DNA of 62,969 nt from Cyanophora paradoxa (lineage: Eukaryota > Glaucocystophyceae > Cyanophorales > Cyanophoraceae). This document shows, in pieces, positions 20,601 to 31,870 of this stretch. The notes under the pieces were generated by a model. The model did no database searches. It was not told the origin of the DNA and saw only the letters and a program-made list of their open reading frames with translations. A program made the translations under genes and the position numbers. Location of the stretch: NCBI GenBank assembly GCA_004431415.1, contig QPMI01000328.1, positions 1 to 62,969 on the forward strand, in the 5' to 3' direction. The stretch's first letter is position 1; each line of letters opens with the position of its first letter.

Positions 20601-21969
20601 GCCGACGGCGCGGGGCGGGGGCGGCAGCGCGCGGAAGCCGCTCTTCTTCAAGGAGGGGACGTCGCTGCGGCAGGTGGACACGAGCACGGGCCGCCTCATG
20701 CTCAGCGCCGTCTCCGGCCCCCTCGCCCTCGGCCGCGTCTACAGGCCGGCCCCGCCCCGCCCCGCCCGCCCGCCGGCGGGGTGAGGCTGGAGGGCGCAGC
20801 GGGGGCTCGCTGGACATGTTCCGGGAGCTCACGGGCGCCCGCGGCCACGAGGTCCTTTACATCGGTCCCCGCCCCGCCCCGCCCCGCCCCGCCCCGCCCC
20901 TCCCACCGCCCCGCCTCACCCTGCGCCCGCCCCAGGCGACCACATCTTCGCCGGTGCGCCCCGCCGCGCCGCGCTCGCGCCTGCGCATGGCCGGGGGCGG
21001 GGCGTGAGGCGGGGGCAGACATCCTGAAGAGCCGTAAGACGAGCTCGTGGCGGACCCTCCTCATCGTCCGCGAGCTCGGTGCCCCCGCCCAGCCCGCTCC
21101 TCGCCCCCGCCCCGCCCCCTCACCCCGCGCCCCCGCGCCCCATCCCCAGACGCCGAGATCGCCAGCTGGGTGCGTGCCGCTCCCCCTTGCACCTCGCCCC
21201 TTGCGGCCTCGCGGGGCGAGCGGGGGGCGGGCAGCGGGCGGGGCGCTCGAAGTACATCCACCTGCTGGTGGGCGCCCCCGGCGTGCGCCCGGCCGGCGCC
21301 TGAGGCGGGGCGGGGCCCCCGGGGGGGCAGAACCTGGAGCACATCCGGGCGGAGGTCTACCGCGAGCTCGACTCGTCGGCGACGCGCGCGCCCGACATCT
21401 CCAGCCTCCTCCGCCACATCCGCCACGTCCGCCCCGCCCCGCCCCGCCTGCCCCGTCTGCGTCTCCCGGCGAGGCGGCGGGGCGGCGCGGCGCAGACGCA
21501 GGAGGCCCTCGACCACACCTTCAACGCGTGCGCCCCCCGCGCCCCTGCCGCCTTCCCGCCCTGCTGCGAGCCCGCCGCCTGCGTCCCACGCCAGGTGGTT
21601 CGGCGGGCTCTTCCGCTCGGGCTCCAAGCAGACCTTCTTCTCCATGCAGGTCCAGCGGTGCGCCGGCCGCCCCGCGCCCCCGACCCATATCCCGGGCGTC
21701 GCCGCCGAGGGGCCCCCGCCCCGCAGCTACGCGGACCTGTACGCCAGCGACTTCCTCCACCTCATGGAGGCGCCTGCCCCCGCCTTGGCCCGGGCCCCGC
21801 GCGGCGTGACGGGGGCGGGGCGGGGGCGCAGTACCCGCTCTTCTACTTCTTCAGCCTGCTGCCGGCGTTCCTGCCGCACGAGCACACCCAGCGCGAGGGC
21901 GAGGTCGTCCCGGGCGACTCGGGCGGCGGCCGGCCCGCGCCCCGCCCCCGCCCCGACCACGAGGCCTGA
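17628..21969 (+). CDS. Cytosolic IMP/GMP-type 5'-nucleotidase (NT5C2/NT5DC family)
   Basis: A HAD-superfamily nucleotidase. The first exon reads [19 protein letters not shown]; after a 41-nt intron (17717-17757) comes [15 protein letters not shown], then [14 protein letters not shown] 118-nt intron (17875-17992) joins it to [16 protein letters not shown], which holds the catalytic DxDYT (nucleophile and acid/base Asp). Later exons give [96 protein letters not shown] and [19 protein letters not shown]. Then comes the C-terminal HAD motif [20 protein letters not shown] and [10 protein letters not shown], with Asp ligands. It ends in [17 protein letters not shown] and an acidic tail, TGA 21967-21969. 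The order matches the whole PF05761 family length. Such enzymes dephosphorylate purine nucleoside monophosphates. Many short introns, some of nearly pure (CCCCG)n. Confidence 0.9.
17717..17757 (+). other. 41-nt intron
   Basis: The exon ends AGCTT, the intron runs GTCCCC to GGGTCAG with CTGAC 16 nt before its end, and the next exon starts GGAGCAAGAG. Phase-2 splicing gives [12 protein letters not shown] in frame with the nucleotidase core. It is the shortest intron I can support here. Confidence 0.65.
20865..20935 (+). other. (CCCCG)n intron in the nucleotidase HAD motif
   Basis: The 71-nt GT-AG intron splits the codon between YI and GDHIFAD. Its first half is six or more tandem GCCCC units and the rest is pyrimidine-rich, ending GCCCCAG. 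It illustrates the standard intron body of this genome. Confidence 0.8.
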
Positions 21970-22695
21970 CCCACGAGCGAGCCCTCGAGCTCTGCCCGTG
22001 CGCATGCGCTTGGCCCGCATGAGCACTTGTAATTGTTGGCCTCGGATGCTGGAGGACCAGGGAAGGAGCCCATGTGAGGAGAGCGGGCGCGTGCGCTCTT
22101 TAATTTATTGTGGCGGTCTGCCGGTCTGGGCATGTCTGGGCTGTATACGTAAGGCGAATGTGCATCGAAGATGCGTCGTACCCCCACGTTGTCATTGAAA
22201 ACAACGCGCGGGAGCTTTGTAGGCCACGGTTAGCAGCTCGGAGGTCGAGCGGCGATGCAGGCATAGCGCCACGCGCGGTCGTCGTCCTTGCCGTAGCGCC
22301 TGGAGGTCGCTCCTCTGCGCTGGCAATCTACAGCCTGGCTCGGGCCAAAATTGCGCGTGTAGGCTCTATATCTGGTTCCTAGCCGCTTTGATTAGCTCTC
22401 GAGCTCGTCCGTTCCATGGCGGCGCCGCCCAAGACGGCGGGGCCGCCCGAGCTCGTCCCCTCTATGGCGGCGCCGCCCAAGACCGCGTCGCTGCCCGAGG
22501 ACTCCGATGCAACTGCCTCGTATGGGAGATCGCTCACGGGGTTTGCCGACTTGCGCGGGCCGACCTGGATCTACCCGTCGCGTGGGACGCACCGGCCCTC
22601 TGCACAGAGTTACTATCGGAGGTGGCCTCGCCTGCGCGCCCGGCTACGCAGCAGAGCGCCTGACGCTCCCCAGGCTGCCGAACCAAGAGGTGGCC
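21970..22695. other. Intergenic region or 5' exon of the next gene
   Basis: Mostly non-coding. An open plus-strand frame from ATG 22416 (MAAPPKTAGPPELVPS and onward) could be an alternative first exon of the next gene, but I see no spliced continuation that proves it. Confidence 0.4.
22401..22499 (+). repeat. 48-bp tandem duplication
   Basis: GAGCTCGTCC...ATGGCGGCGCCGCCCAAGAC occurs twice with a period of 48 bp (22401-22448 and 22449-22499) and a few substitutions. If translated it duplicates MAAPPKTA. The period is a multiple of three. Confidence 0.75.
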
Positions 22696-25086
22696 ATGTC
22701 CGCGGTGCTGAGCCCTAAACCGGCGGTCGTGCGCCGAAGCTTGCCGCCGGATACCTTCGAGGCGTTCCGCCGATACCGCTGCTACGTGCGCCGCTGCCGC
22801 TCGGCGCCCGGCGGCGCCTCTGCGGCCGCTAAGGTGGGGGCGGGGGCAGCCGCACAAGAGCGACGAGCGGTTCGACGCGTTCCTCGCCCGCGCGGGGCTC
22901 CGCCTCCCCGCCCCCGTGCGCTCCTCGCTCCACGAGGGGGCGGCGCGGCTGGGCACGCCGCCGCACCCGATGGACGACCCGGCGCCCTTCGAGGCGCTCC
23001 TGCCCCTCGCCGGCCTCTTCACCGCCGAGTGCAACTCCGTGCGCCGCGCCCCGCGCCGGCGAGGGGGCGGCCGGGCGGCGGGGCGGCGAGCGCGGGGCGG
23101 CAGGTGGGCGGCGACCCGGGGGAGAACGCCCGCTGCCACGAGCTGCTGGGCGCCCGCTTCCCCGAGCTGCGCGCCATCTTCTTCGCCTACGCGCGCCACC
23201 GCGAGATCCAGCCCCTCGAGCGGCGCGCCCCGCCCGCCCCGCCCCGCGGGGGCCGCGGGGCCGACGCGGGGGCAGGGTGGTGCGGGGCGAGCGCGTGTGG
23301 GCCGTCAACCGCCTCGAGTTCCTCATGCTCCTCCGCGTGCGCCCTCCCCCTCCCGGCCCCCTGCCCCGCCGGCCGGCGGCGGGGCGAGCGAGCGGGGGCC
23401 CGCCAGGACTGCCGCCTGCTGGACGCCGGGCGGAACTCGGCGGCGGCGGCGGACGGCCTCTTCTGCGCCGCCGCCCGCGCCCTCCGCGGCGTCGACGCCC
23501 GCGCGTGCGCCCCCGCCCCGGCCCCTCCGCCGCCGTCCCCGAGGCGGCGTGGGGGCAGGGCGGAGGGGGCGCCGGGCCCGCCTGCGCCGGACGGGAGGGT
23601 GGCGCTGACGCTCCCGAGTTCCTCGTCACCCTCGTCCGCCTCGCCCAGCAGCGGTGGCCCCGCCCCGCCCCGCCCCGCCGCGCTCTCCCGGGGCGCGGCG
23701 AGCCGCTGGGGCAGGTTCGGGGACCAGCGCCTCCTCTCCATGTCCGAGCGCCTCGAGCGCCTCCTCGTGCGCCCCGCCTCCGCTCCCCCCGGGGGCCTTC
23801 GCCGGGCGGGCGGGGCGAGCGGGGGCGGGGCAGCGGGACTGGGTGGCCCCGCGGGCGAAGCGGGACCGCGTGCGCGAGCTCCGGCGCGCCATCGCCCGCG
23901 AGCCCTGCCACGGTGCCGTGCCCCGGGGCCCCGCCGCCCCGCCGCCGCCGCCGGCCGAGGCTGAGTGAGGGGGCGGCGGGGGCGGGGCAGGGCTGCTGCG
24001 GCGCGCCGGCCCCTTCCTCTCGGCCGTCTTCAGCGGGTACCGCGGGGCGGACGCCTTCACGCGGGAGCGCCCTGACGAGCGCATGTCCCTCCGCGAGTTC
24101 GCCCGGTGCGCCCCGGCGGGGGCGCGGGGGCCGGGGCCGGGGCGGTGGGGGCGGGGGCTGAGGGCGGGGCAGGGTGCTGGTGGACGGGGCGCTGCTGGGC
24201 CCGCTGCCGCGGCTCGGCCCCAAGGAGTCCCTCGACCTCTTCCACACCTGCCTCTGCAACACCGCCCAGGAGGCCCGCCGCCCCCCGACGCCCGCCCCGC
24301 CCCGCCCGACGCCCTGGCGGTGGGCGCAGACGGGGCGGCTGGGGCCCATCGACGACGACCGGCCCCTCATGGGCCTCGGCGAGTTCACCGAGGCGCCCCC
24401 CCCGCCCCCCCCCCCCCCCCCCCCCCCTTCCCCCAGGCCTCTGCCTGAGGGGCGGTCGCCACCGCGCAGGCGCTCTGCCGGATCGCCGAGCTGCGCAGGT
24501 CGCGGTGCGCGGCCGCCGCCTGCCCCCGGCCCCTCCCCGGCCCTCCCCCGGCTCCGAGCCTCCCCCGCGCAGGGCCTTCGACTCGTTCGAGGAGGAGCCG
24601 CTGGACACGCTCGTGCGCGCCGCCCGGGCCGCGCCGGCGCCGGGCGGGCCGCGGGCTCGGGGCTGAGGGGCGCGGGGGCAGGTGGCGCGGCTGCTGGCGG
24701 AGCTGCACGGGACCCTCTCCCGCGGCGTCCCCGGCCTCCAGGTCCCCCGCCCCGCCTCCCCCGCCCTGGCCCGCCCTCTGAGGCCCCCGCAGGGCCTGCC
24801 GAGGCCCCCGGAGCCGCCGCAGGCGATCAGCCTCACCCTCCCCTCCCTCCCCGCCGCCGCCTCCGGGGGCCCGAGGGCGACGCCCCCCGCCTCCGCCTCG
24901 GGCGTCAAGCCGGCGGCCACCCCCAACCCCGCCCCGGGCCCCGCCCCACCGGCACCCCACGGCGGCGGCCGCAGCGGCGGCGGCGGCGGCGGCGGGGCCG
25001 GCGGTGTCGCCAAAGGGGGCGGCCCCCGCGAGCGGCGAGCTCCCCAAAATCACGTGACCGCCCCGGGGCCCGCGGCCCTCCCTTAA
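22696..25086 (+). CDS. Uncharacterised helical protein with EF-hand-like spacing
   Basis: I do not recognise the family. From ATG 22696 the protein begins MSAVLSPKPAVVRRSLPPDT. Spliced exons then give HKSDERFDAFLARAGLRLP, FEALLPLAGLFTAECNSV, ARCHELLGARFPELRAIFFA, YARHREIQPLER, WAVNRLEFLMLLRDCRLLD, DGLFCAAARALRGVDA, APEFLVTLVRLAQQ, FGDQRLLSMSERLERLL, LRRAIAREPCHGA, FLSAVFSGYRGADAF, LPRLGPKESLDLFHTCL, LMGLGEFTEALCRIAELR and FDSFEEEPLDTLV. The repeated pattern of FxxxLRDCxLL followed by an FLxxLxRLA helix looks like degenerate EF-hand or p25-alpha-like helical pairs seen in flagellate proteins, without canonical calcium loops. The tail is Pro/Gly-rich and ends at TAA 25084-25086. The exon structure is convincing; the function is unknown. 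Confidence 0.6.
24393..24469 (+). other. GC-AG intron with a run of 23 cytosines
   Basis: The exon GEFTE is joined to ALCRIAELR across this 77-nt intron, which starts GCGCCCC and ends ACCGCGCAG with CTGAGG upstream. It contains C23 at 24405-24427. Confidence 0.65.
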
Positions 25087-26020
25087 GCTTTCCCAAGCCC
25101 GAGAGGTGTCGAGGAGTAGAGAGCTGCCCTGGCCTGGCTCGCAAGCGCCATGTAGTCGCCTGCTGCTCGCGATCGCGATTGGAGCCTTGAAGCCTTCAGA
25201 TCGGACAGGGTGAGGCTTGCACTGCGGCACGCACTGCAACACCGCACAGCGATACATGTAAGCTGCCAGCTGCAGGCTGCGGCAGTCCTTGACTCAGTGA
25301 CTCGGCGATTTGAGGGCGCGCGGTTGCCCCAGCTCAGCGGCCCGGCGGCTTCACGATCACGATTGATCCAGTTTGATCAGAGCTCGAGCTCTTGGGGCTT
25401 CAAGGCTTGTCGCAGTGTGCAACCGTTGAACTGGGCCACGGTGAGGAACTTGGAAGGGGGATCGCAATCGCAATTGGCGCCCGGCGGCCCCCCCAACACA
25501 GCCCCGCCCATGGTGCTGAACGATTCTAATTCAATCTCGAATTTGCAATCGATACCTCAAAATCGATTGCAAAGCCGGCGGCGGCGATACGGAACTACAA
25601 AGACGTGATAGAACACCGAAAAGGAGCCGAGACCGGCTGACTTGAGTTAGAAACTGCTTTATTCGATTTCAAGAACTATGCAAAAAATAAGCAGCCTCGG
25701 GGGGCGAGGGTCACGAACTTAGAAAGCCATAAATATGCGCGCGAGAAAATGGATTTCAAACAGCGGGTCGAGCAGTCCGACGACCGCAAGCATTTAGCTA
25801 CGTTACTTTAAGGCTTACGAAGTTACTAAATCAATAGTCTTAGCACTAGCAGATCTAAAAATTAACGCTTGCGCGTTTTAGCATACGCCCTATGTAAAAA
25901 CGGAGTTTTTCGGTCTAAATCAAACTACCCAAAGAATTCGAAAGTGTACGTAGCTACCAAAACAAGTCGCGATGGTTCGCCCTACGAAAAACGAGCTGCG
26001 TATCCTGGCCTAGAGCTGGC
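25087..26020. other. Intergenic region, convergent gene ends
   Basis: The composition drops to AT-richer DNA, especially 25590-25990. Short open frames on the plus strand show no recognisable protein. One TGACTCA palindrome lies near 25293. Nothing else is supported. Confidence 0.5.
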
Positions 26021-29000
26021 CTACGGAGGGCGGCGGCGGGGGGCTAGAGGAGGTGGGCGGAGGGGGTCCAGGCGGCCGGCTGGGTTCCGGGGCGAGGCCG
26101 CACGGCCCCCGGAGGGGGGCTGGGGCCCTCCTCCGCCTCGCGGGGGGGCCCGGGCGGGGGCGGCCCGCCGGGGCCCGGGCGGGGCGGGGGCGGAAGAAGA
26201 GCACGGGGGCGTCTCCGGCACCTGCTCCTCGCCGAGGCTCATGAAGGAGGGGACGGGGGCGCGCGCCGGGGGGCCGGCGGGGCGGGCCCCGCCCCCACGG
26301 CGGCGGCCGCCATGCCGGCCCGGCACTCGGCCTCCATGCGGCGCACGCTCTCCATGCGGCCGCCCTCGTGCGGGAAGTACGCCTGCGCGCGGCGGCGGCG
26401 CGTCACGGGCGCCCCCCTTGGGGTCTCGTGCACCCCCCCGCGGGCGGGGGCACCGGGTAGCGGTCGTAGAGGACGGAGCGGGCGCGGGCGAGGCTGGCGA
26501 GGGCCTTGGACCACTCGCCGCAGTGCATGTGGGTGCGGGCGAGCTGCGGGGCGGGGTCGGCGGGGGCGGGGGCCGCGGGGGGCCTCGGGGGCGGGGCCCG
26601 GGCCTGGAAGAGGGCGTGGCCGACGACGGCCTCGCGGAGCGGGTGCGTGCGCATGGCGAAGCGGTCCATCAGCAGCAGGCTCCACCGCATGTTCGACACC
26701 AGGTCCTCCCTGCCCCCGCCCCGCACCCTGAGCCCACGCCGCGCCCCCGGGGCCGCGCAGGCGGCGCACAGCCTCGGCTCCCGCTTCATCGTCCCCGGCT
26801 TCACCTTGTGCTCGATGATGCTCACCTGCGCGCCCCCGGACGCCCCCTCAGCGCCCCGCCCCGCGCCCCCGCAAGGCAGCGGCAGAAGCGCCGGCGCGGC
26901 GGCTGGTGGCGGGGCAGCGGGCCGCCACGCACCCACCAGGGGAGCCAGTTGAAGGTGTAGTCGAGCTCGGGGTACGCGAACCCGTACGCCTCGCACGCCT
27001 GCTCCAGCGAGCGCCCCGCGTACTGCCGCCCCCGCCGCCCTCAGCGGCAGGCGGGGCGGAGGGATGAAGAGAAGGGGAGGGGAGGGGGAGGGGGCGGACG
27101 TGGCGGAGGCCGCCGAGGTCGGCGGTGTGGAAGCTGCAGATGGACATCGTCTGGAAGATGCGTTCCAGCGGCGCCCTGCCCCGCCCCCGGGGCGCCCGGT
27201 GGGAGGGCAGCCGCGAGGGCCCCCGCGGCCCGGGGCGCACCGGTAGCCGGGGGACATGGGCGCGAGGATGTCGACGGCGCGCTCGAGGTGCCGCCGCGAG
27301 TTGCGCCACTGCGGCGGGGCGCGGTCGGGCGCGGGGCGGAGCGGGGGGCGCGGGGCGGGGGCGGGGGGGGACCTGGCCCCGCATGAAGGCCTCCCAGCCT
27401 GCCCCCCGAGTCGGCTCGAGGCCGAAGAAGAAGAAGAAGGAGGAGGGGCGGGGCGGGGCGGGCGGACCGAGGGTGCGGACGGCGCAGGCCTCGCCGAAGC
27501 GGTCCTCCTCGTCCCCCTCGCAGAACCAGTAGAGCTGCCGACCGCCCCCGGCGCGCGCGCCCCGAGAGTCGGCCGCCGCGGGCGAAGGGGGCGGCGGCGG
27601 AGAGCGCACGCGGGTGCAGATGTGGAAGCCCATGTGGCTCCTGTGGGGCATCCGCACTGGGGGGGAGCGGGAGGGGCCGGTGAGGGGCCGGGGCGGGGGC
27701 GCGGGGGGCGGGGCGGACGGAGGGAGTCGGCGAGCTCGCAGAGGAGGGCAGCCTCCTGGCGGCACGGCGTCTCCCCCGCGCGGATCAGCTCGCTCCACGC
27801 CCCAAAGTAGAGCTCGAGCGCCCCCTCGCTCTCCCGCCACTGGCCCCGCACGTCGGCCCCGGGCCGCGAGGAGGCGGGGCGCCGGGGCGGCGGCGGCGGC
27901 GCACCTGCTCGAGGGCCCACGCGCGGCGCCGCATCGCCTCGCAGCGGAGAACCGGGCGCCCCGCGAAGTGCGGCGCCACCAGCCGCTCCGCCTGAGGCGC
28001 GCCTCAGGGGCGCCCGGCGGGGCGGCACGGGCGGGGGGGCGCGGGGGCGCGCGTGATCGACGAGGGCAAAGACGTAGTCGCGGGGCACGGGAAGAGGTCG
28101 GCCGAGACGATGCGGGCCTGCGGGGGCGGTGAGAGGGCGGGAGGGTGAGAGGGGGGCGGGGCGGGGAGGGGTACGGACCTCGCCGCAGAGGACGGCGACG
28201 GCGTTCCACGCGTGCTCCGCCGCCAGCGCCGCCTCGTCCCTGCGCCGCCGCCGCCCCGCGTGAGGCGCGCTCCGGGCCCCTCGCCCGCCGCCTCCCGGCG
28301 GGACGCACGCGTCGGGGAGGCCGACGAAGGCGCCGGCCTCGCAGCCGGCGGCGAGCAGCAGCGCCCGCCACGCCCCAGCCACCGCCTCCACCTGCCCGCC
28401 CCGCTCGAGGCGCCCGGGCGCCGGGGGCCGGGGCCGGGGCGGGGGCGCGCGAGGTCGGGGGAGCCGGCGAGGCGGAGGTCCTCGAGGGCGCGGCGGGCGC
28501 GGAAGCGGCCCTCCCGCGAGCGGAAGAGCGGCGAGTCGAAGACCTCGGCGTTCGAGAGGGCCTGCCGGGGGGCAGCGTGAGGCGGGGCCGGGGCCGGCGG
28601 GGGGCGGGGCGGGGGCACGGCGGCGAGGTCGCGGCAGGCGGTGAGGAGGCGGGCGGGCGGGGCCGGTGCCCCACCACGGGGTGCTTGACCCCCACGCTGC
28701 CGGCCCCGCCTCAGCAGCGCCCAGGCGGCAGAGGCGCCGGCGGGGAGACCTCGCTGCGACGGCCCCGACGGCGGCGTGGGAGGCATAGACCATCGCCAGG
28801 GCCCCCTCCCGCGAGGCCCCGCCGGCGTGCCGGTACGGCGGCGGCTGCGCGCTGTCGGTGCGCGCGTGGCAAGGGGCTCGAGGGGCGCGCGGACCATGCC
28901 GGTGAGGGAGAGGGGCGAGGAGAAGGAGGCGGGGGGCGGCCCGCGCGTGTGCGGCGCGGCGCGCCCCGCGGAGGAGGTCGGCAGGCCCGCCCCCTCCGTC

Positions 29001-30358
29001 GTCACGCCCCTGCCGCACCGCTCAGCGCACGCGCGAGAGGGCGCGGCGCTGGCGCGACGAGGGGCTACCGGGTTGCTGCGGGGATGATGGCGTGGGCGGG
29101 GAGGGGCGGCGGGGGCGGGGGCGCGGGGAGGGGCCCGAGGGGCGCCTCCTCGGGGGCGGCGTCGGCGTCGGGGTAGAGGTGCACGGCGCGCTGGAACTGG
29201 AGGGCGAGCTGCTCCTCCTCGTCCCCGCCCCCGCCCTTCTTCTCCTCCCCGTACTCCGACCCGTACCCCGCCTCGGGCCCGGCCTCGCGCTCGGAGTCGG
29301 AGGAGGCGCCGGAGGTGCCCGAGGCGGTGAGGGAGGCCGCCGAGGAGGGCCGCCGCCCCGCCCCGCCCCCGCCCACCCGCGCCCGCTTCGCCGCCTCCCG
29401 CGGGCCGCCCCCGCCGGGCGCCGCGGCGCCGGCGGCCTGGGGCGCTTGGGGGCGCGGAGCCCCAGACGAGGAGGGAGTCGAGGAGGCGGCCGGCCATGTC
29501 CTCGATGAGGAGCCTGCCCCCGGCTCGGGCCCCGAAGCACGAGGCGGGGCGGGGCCCGGGGCGCGGCGCGGGGCACCGGAAGGCGCGGCGGCGGTGGAGG
29601 AAGCTGGAGGCGGCGATGCCGAAGCGCTGGGCGGAGTAGCCCTTGCCGTTCATCCGCAGCACGAGCTCCGTGCGCGCCTCGCCGACCTTGGCCCCCCGCG
29701 CGAAGCCGACGAGCGGCGCCGGCAGGACCGGCTCGCCGTTGTCTGCGGCCGGCGGCGCCGCCCCCTCAGCGGGGCGCCTCGGGGCGGCTGGGCGCAGCGG
29801 GCGGACCGGCGAAGACGAGGCGGAGGCGGATGAGGGCGCCCTCGCAGGCGGCGAGGTCGGCCCCGCGCGGCTCCCCCGCGAGGCCCACGAGGTAGCGCCG
29901 CGCCGAGAGCAGGACGCAGTCCACCCCCACCGCGCCCCGCTCCACCTCCTCCGCGCTCGGCGCCTCCAGCCGCGCCGGCCGCCCCTTCGCCTGCCGCCCT
30001 CCGCGCGTGGGCGGCGAGGGGCGCGCGGCGCGCGGGGCGCGGTGCCGCGACGCGCTCGCACCTCGCGGGGTGCGCGGCTGTGACCCCGCGTGTCCCCGCC
30101 GTGCAGGATCTCGAACCGCGCGACCCGGTACTTCGTATCGGCCTCGACCTTCCGCCCTCGTCAGCGCAGGAGGCGGCGGCGGAGGAGGAGGCGCACCTCC
30201 GAGGGCGCCAGCGGCATTTTCGGGGAGTCTGGCCTGCCGCTCCCGTCGCTGCCGGGCGTTCCCGGGCGCAAAGCAGAAACCATGCTGTAATCGAACTCCC
30301 CGGCCCACGCCGCGCTTCCCACAGCTGAAAACACGCGAAGAGCCGGATCAATCTCCAT
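26021..30358 (-). CDS. Large protein with a transglutaminase-like core and TPR-like helices
   Basis: The start may be ATG 30358 (MEIDPALRVFSAVGSAAWAG) or the in-frame ATG 30283 (MVSALRPGTPGSDGSG). An intron beginning GTGCGCC joins LAPSE to VEADTKYRVARFEILHGG. Further exons give VDCVLLSARRYLVGLAGEP, TELVLRMNGKGYSAQRFG and LIEDMAGRLLDSLLVW. Around 28100-28400 the segment VEAVAGAWRALLLAAGCEAG, FVGLPDA, EHAWNAVAVLCGE and RIVSADLFP has the order of a transglutaminase/CYK3-like fold, with the HAWN His and a following Asp. The usual catalytic Cys position appears to be Val or Glu. C-terminal exons (QWRNSRRHLERAVDILAPM, THMHCGEWSKALASLARARS, YFPHEGGRMESVRRMEAE) look TPR-like. MSLGEEQVPETPP and a Pro-rich end follow, stopping near 26021. 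Both domain calls are inferences and the exon map is incomplete. Confidence 0.5.
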
Positions 30359-31645
30359 ACTTGTCGTGGATCGCGCCGCTCACTGTGGAATCGGCCAGCG
30401 CGCGTCCACAACAGCTGCAACGCTCCGGTGCCGCAAATGCAGATGGATCATCGGTGCCTGGCAGTCCGAAACACGCTGCCGCCTGCCGCCAGCGTTGAGG
30501 CGCGAGCGCCCCTAGCTGCAGCTGCAGGTTGCCGCCAGTGCAGCCTGGCAGACGACGAGCCTGCAAACTTAACTTGCCTCGCCGCCGAGTCGCCTGCGGC
30601 AGTAGCTAGTGCTAACCTAGTAGGCATGCGCAGCGCGAAGGGGCTGCGGTACGGTAGGCGCCGGTAGCCTGCGGAGCACTCACGCGGGATCATCGGACTC
30701 GCCGAGTCGCGATCGGAATCATCGGATCCCTGCTGCATAGGGTTGGCCGCTTGAAATTTCAAGCCATTGAAATTGCATTGAAATTGAATTTTCAATTTCA
30801 CTTTCAATGCCGCCCGTTGAAATTGCATTGAAATAGAATATAAATTTAATAAAATATATTGAATTTATCCGTTTTTGCACCATCAGCTTCCCCTTCCCAG
30901 CCCCTCCGGCCTTCCCAGGAGCCCTCCCAGCCCGTAAAGATACTCAGAGAGTGAGAGCGAAGTCCATTAGAGACAATTTAGTGTGAAAGAGACTCTCCGA
31001 AGTGCGTAGGGTCCCTGCACGTGCTGCTCTGCGGATTGAAATTTCAATTGAATTTTCAAAGCTTTCAAAGGGTCGACTTTCAGTTTCAACGCCAAATTTT
31101 TGAATTTCATGAAATTCACCAACCCTACTGCTGCACAGTCCTGCACTGCGGCAGCTGCGCCGGGCGCCTAGCTAGCTGCGCGCGCGCGCGCGCGCGCCGC
31201 GCGGCCGCGGAATTCGGCGGGAATTCGAATGAGGTAACTTACTAGTTAGCAACATTCGGGTTTCTAGTACTTTCTACCGGTACATGAGGAGTCACAGGCT
31301 CACAGCCCGGAGCCTCGAGCTCATGATCACAGCTAATATATAGAATAATATTACTGACGTGTATAATTTGTTTAATAGTCGATCGACGTACTGTCGATCG
31401 GACGGTTACTTGAATTACCGGCCCGGGTAATCATGATCACGCGTCCGCGTACGCGTCGGCCGGCTAGCTATATATATTTAATGTTAATTAATTATTAATA
31501 ATGCCAAGTTACCGCGGTAATTATCATTTCTCGATTCATGCGTTTATCTGACTTGCATGCATGTATACGTATCATCGTATACGTAACGTATGCCGCACAG
31601 TATCATGTCAGTATGCGCACTATTCGGAAACGGCCTTATATGCGC
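30359..31645. other. Intergenic region
   Basis: No gene is supported. It holds the TTGAAATT repeat field listed separately, a (CG)n run near 31177-31200 and AT-rich palindromic sequence (ATATATATTTAATGTTAATT) near 31470-31490. Confidence 0.5.
30751..31110. repeat. TTGAAATT / AATTTCAA repeat field
   Basis: The words TTGAAATT, CATTGAAATTG and their complements AATTTCAA recur about fifteen times in two clusters (30751-30860 and 31036-31110) on both strands, so the two clusters could pair with each other. Non-coding and AT-rich. Confidence 0.65.
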
Positions 31646-31716
31646 AGACAAGATCCGTGCTCCTGCGGAGCACTAAGTACGGCGAAGCCTCGCGGACGCC
31701 CTCGCGGCTGTCACAG
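31646..31716. repeat. 71-bp repeat, copy 1
   Basis: This 71-bp sequence recurs exactly at 33529-33599. It contains a perfect hairpin, GTGCTCC-TGC-GGAGCAC, a direct repeat CCTCGCGG spaced by 4 nt, and short outer complementarity GACA/TGTC. It is not a tRNA. Confidence 0.8.
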
Positions 31717-31870
31717 TAGGCCTACATGTACAGGGCACTCACCGACTGCCAGGCTGGCCAGCGGCCTGGCCGATCGCGAACAGCTTTCTGGCTGGAAGCT
31801 GGCTGGCTGACGGCCAGTCCAGCTAGCGCTGGCCGGCTAGAGGAATATTAATGTACTGAGGAAATAAAGG

